Under the pieces are notes generated by a model. That model did no database searches. It was not told the origin of the DNA and was given only the letters and a program-made list of their open reading frames with translations. A DNA stretch of 6,291 nucleotides, taken from positions 1-6,291 of the forward strand of contig JAITDF010000749.1 of the NCBI GenBank assembly GCA_031282705.1. Direction: 5' to 3'. Source of the stretch: Opitutaceae bacterium (lineage in GTDB: Bacteria > Verrucomicrobiota > Verrucomicrobiia > Opitutales > Opitutaceae). Positions 5,921 through 6,291 of the stretch are shown in pieces; positions within the stretch are counted from its first letter, which is position 1; every line of letters starts with the position of its first letter. Made by a program: the position numbers and the translations under genes.

Positions 5921-6291
5921 TCAGGGACGCACCTCGAAATGATATTCGCCGGAGCCGGTTTCGCAGGTGATTTCGCCCGGCGCCGCGCCGTCGAGAACGC
6001 GCACGCCGGGGGCGGCGGCCAGGGGGCGGCCGCTTTCGGTGACGGCGGCGGCACCGGCTGCGCCGCCGGCGGCGGGCAAATGGATGCGCGCGCGGGAGCC
6101 GACGGGAATCGTCACGTCGAGCGCGAGGCCGCCGCCGGGCAGGAGCTTCCAGCCGCTTTCGACGCGGCCGGTCGCGGCTTCGTAGGCGGCGCGCGCGTGG
6201 GTGAGGCCGCCGCCGGGGCGGGGGCGGATGACGATTTCGCGGAAGCCGGGCGCGGCGGTGTCGATGCCGGCGACGTGCCGGTAGAGCGCCT
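5921..6291 (-). CDS. Alpha-L-rhamnosidase (GH78), C-terminal part only
   Basis: Only the last 122 residues are in the window; the gene runs off the right edge. The frame reads ALYRHVAGIDTAAPGFREI, then VIRPRPGGGLTHARAAYEA, then RVESGW and LDVTIPVGSRARIHLPA, ending YHFEVRP before a TGA. The order of an 'LYR.VAGID....PG' end of the catalytic toroid, a 'hhhRP..ggglt.a.a...s..G.v.s.W' strand block and a 'VPVGS.A.VhLPA' strand, finishing with a '.sG.Y.F.V' strand, is typical of the C-terminal beta-sandwich of bacterial GH78 rhamnosidases. These enzymes release alpha-linked L-rhamnose from glycans and glycosides. The catalytic acids lie outside the window, so activity cannot be confirmed. A GTG at 6115 lies inside this frame but is not the start, because homology continues to the window edge. 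It is the first visible gene of the run. Confidence 0.8.
   Translation of the reverse strand, partial: ALYRHVAGIDTAAPGFREIVIRPRPGGGLTHARAAYEAATGRVESGWKLLPGGGLALDVTIPVGSRARIHLPAAGGAAGAAAVTESGRPLAAAPGVRVLDGAAPGEITCETGSGEYHFEVRP

Overview
The window looks like part of a carbohydrate-degradation gene cluster from a GC-rich, Gram-negative bacterium. The gene mix (GH78-type rhamnosidase, secreted esterase, ThuA-domain protein and heparinase II/III-type lyase), the absence of Shine-Dalgarno sequences before the starts, and the gene-end repeats fit Verrucomicrobia, perhaps Opitutaceae. That assignment is inferred from style, not from a marker gene.

All supported genes lie on the minus strand and are transcribed from right to left. 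In transcription order they are: the C-terminal end of an alpha-L-rhamnosidase (5921-6291, cut by the window edge); a 350-residue exported protein I do not recognise (4830-5882); a secreted alpha/beta-hydrolase esterase (3832-4833) whose ATG overlaps the previous stop by 4 nt; a ThuA-like protein (3137-3778); about 120 nt that look like the broken 3' end of a lost gene (around 3021-3136); and an 850-residue exported heparinase II/III-family protein (463-3015). Gaps of 38, -4, 53 and 121 nt make one operon likely. No promoter was found, so it presumably starts beyond the right edge.

The likely joint job is removal of a rhamnose- and uronate-containing, probably acylated, polysaccharide. The lyase would cut uronate-containing chains, the esterase would remove ester groups and the rhamnosidase would release rhamnose. 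ThuA-like proteins are often found in sugar-use loci but are poorly defined biochemically. The substrate is not shown by the sequence; rhamnogalacturonan-like or ulvan-like glycans are candidates, and no sulfatase is visible.

Positions 1-462 hold no credible gene. They contain two unrelated repeat families. The first is a nested palindrome: two 65-nt arms (10-74 and 192-256) enclose a 21-nt inner pair (94-114 and 153-173), with a degenerate fifth copy of the core at 263-280. The second is built on GCGTAACATCAG. It includes a 132-nt element with 27-nt inverted ends (327-458) that ends 4 nt from the lyase stop codon, and it encloses a nearly pure pyrimidine tract with a mirror repeat. These repeats and the broken gene remnant are the most unusual parts of the window; I found no evidence of a new defence or mobile system.
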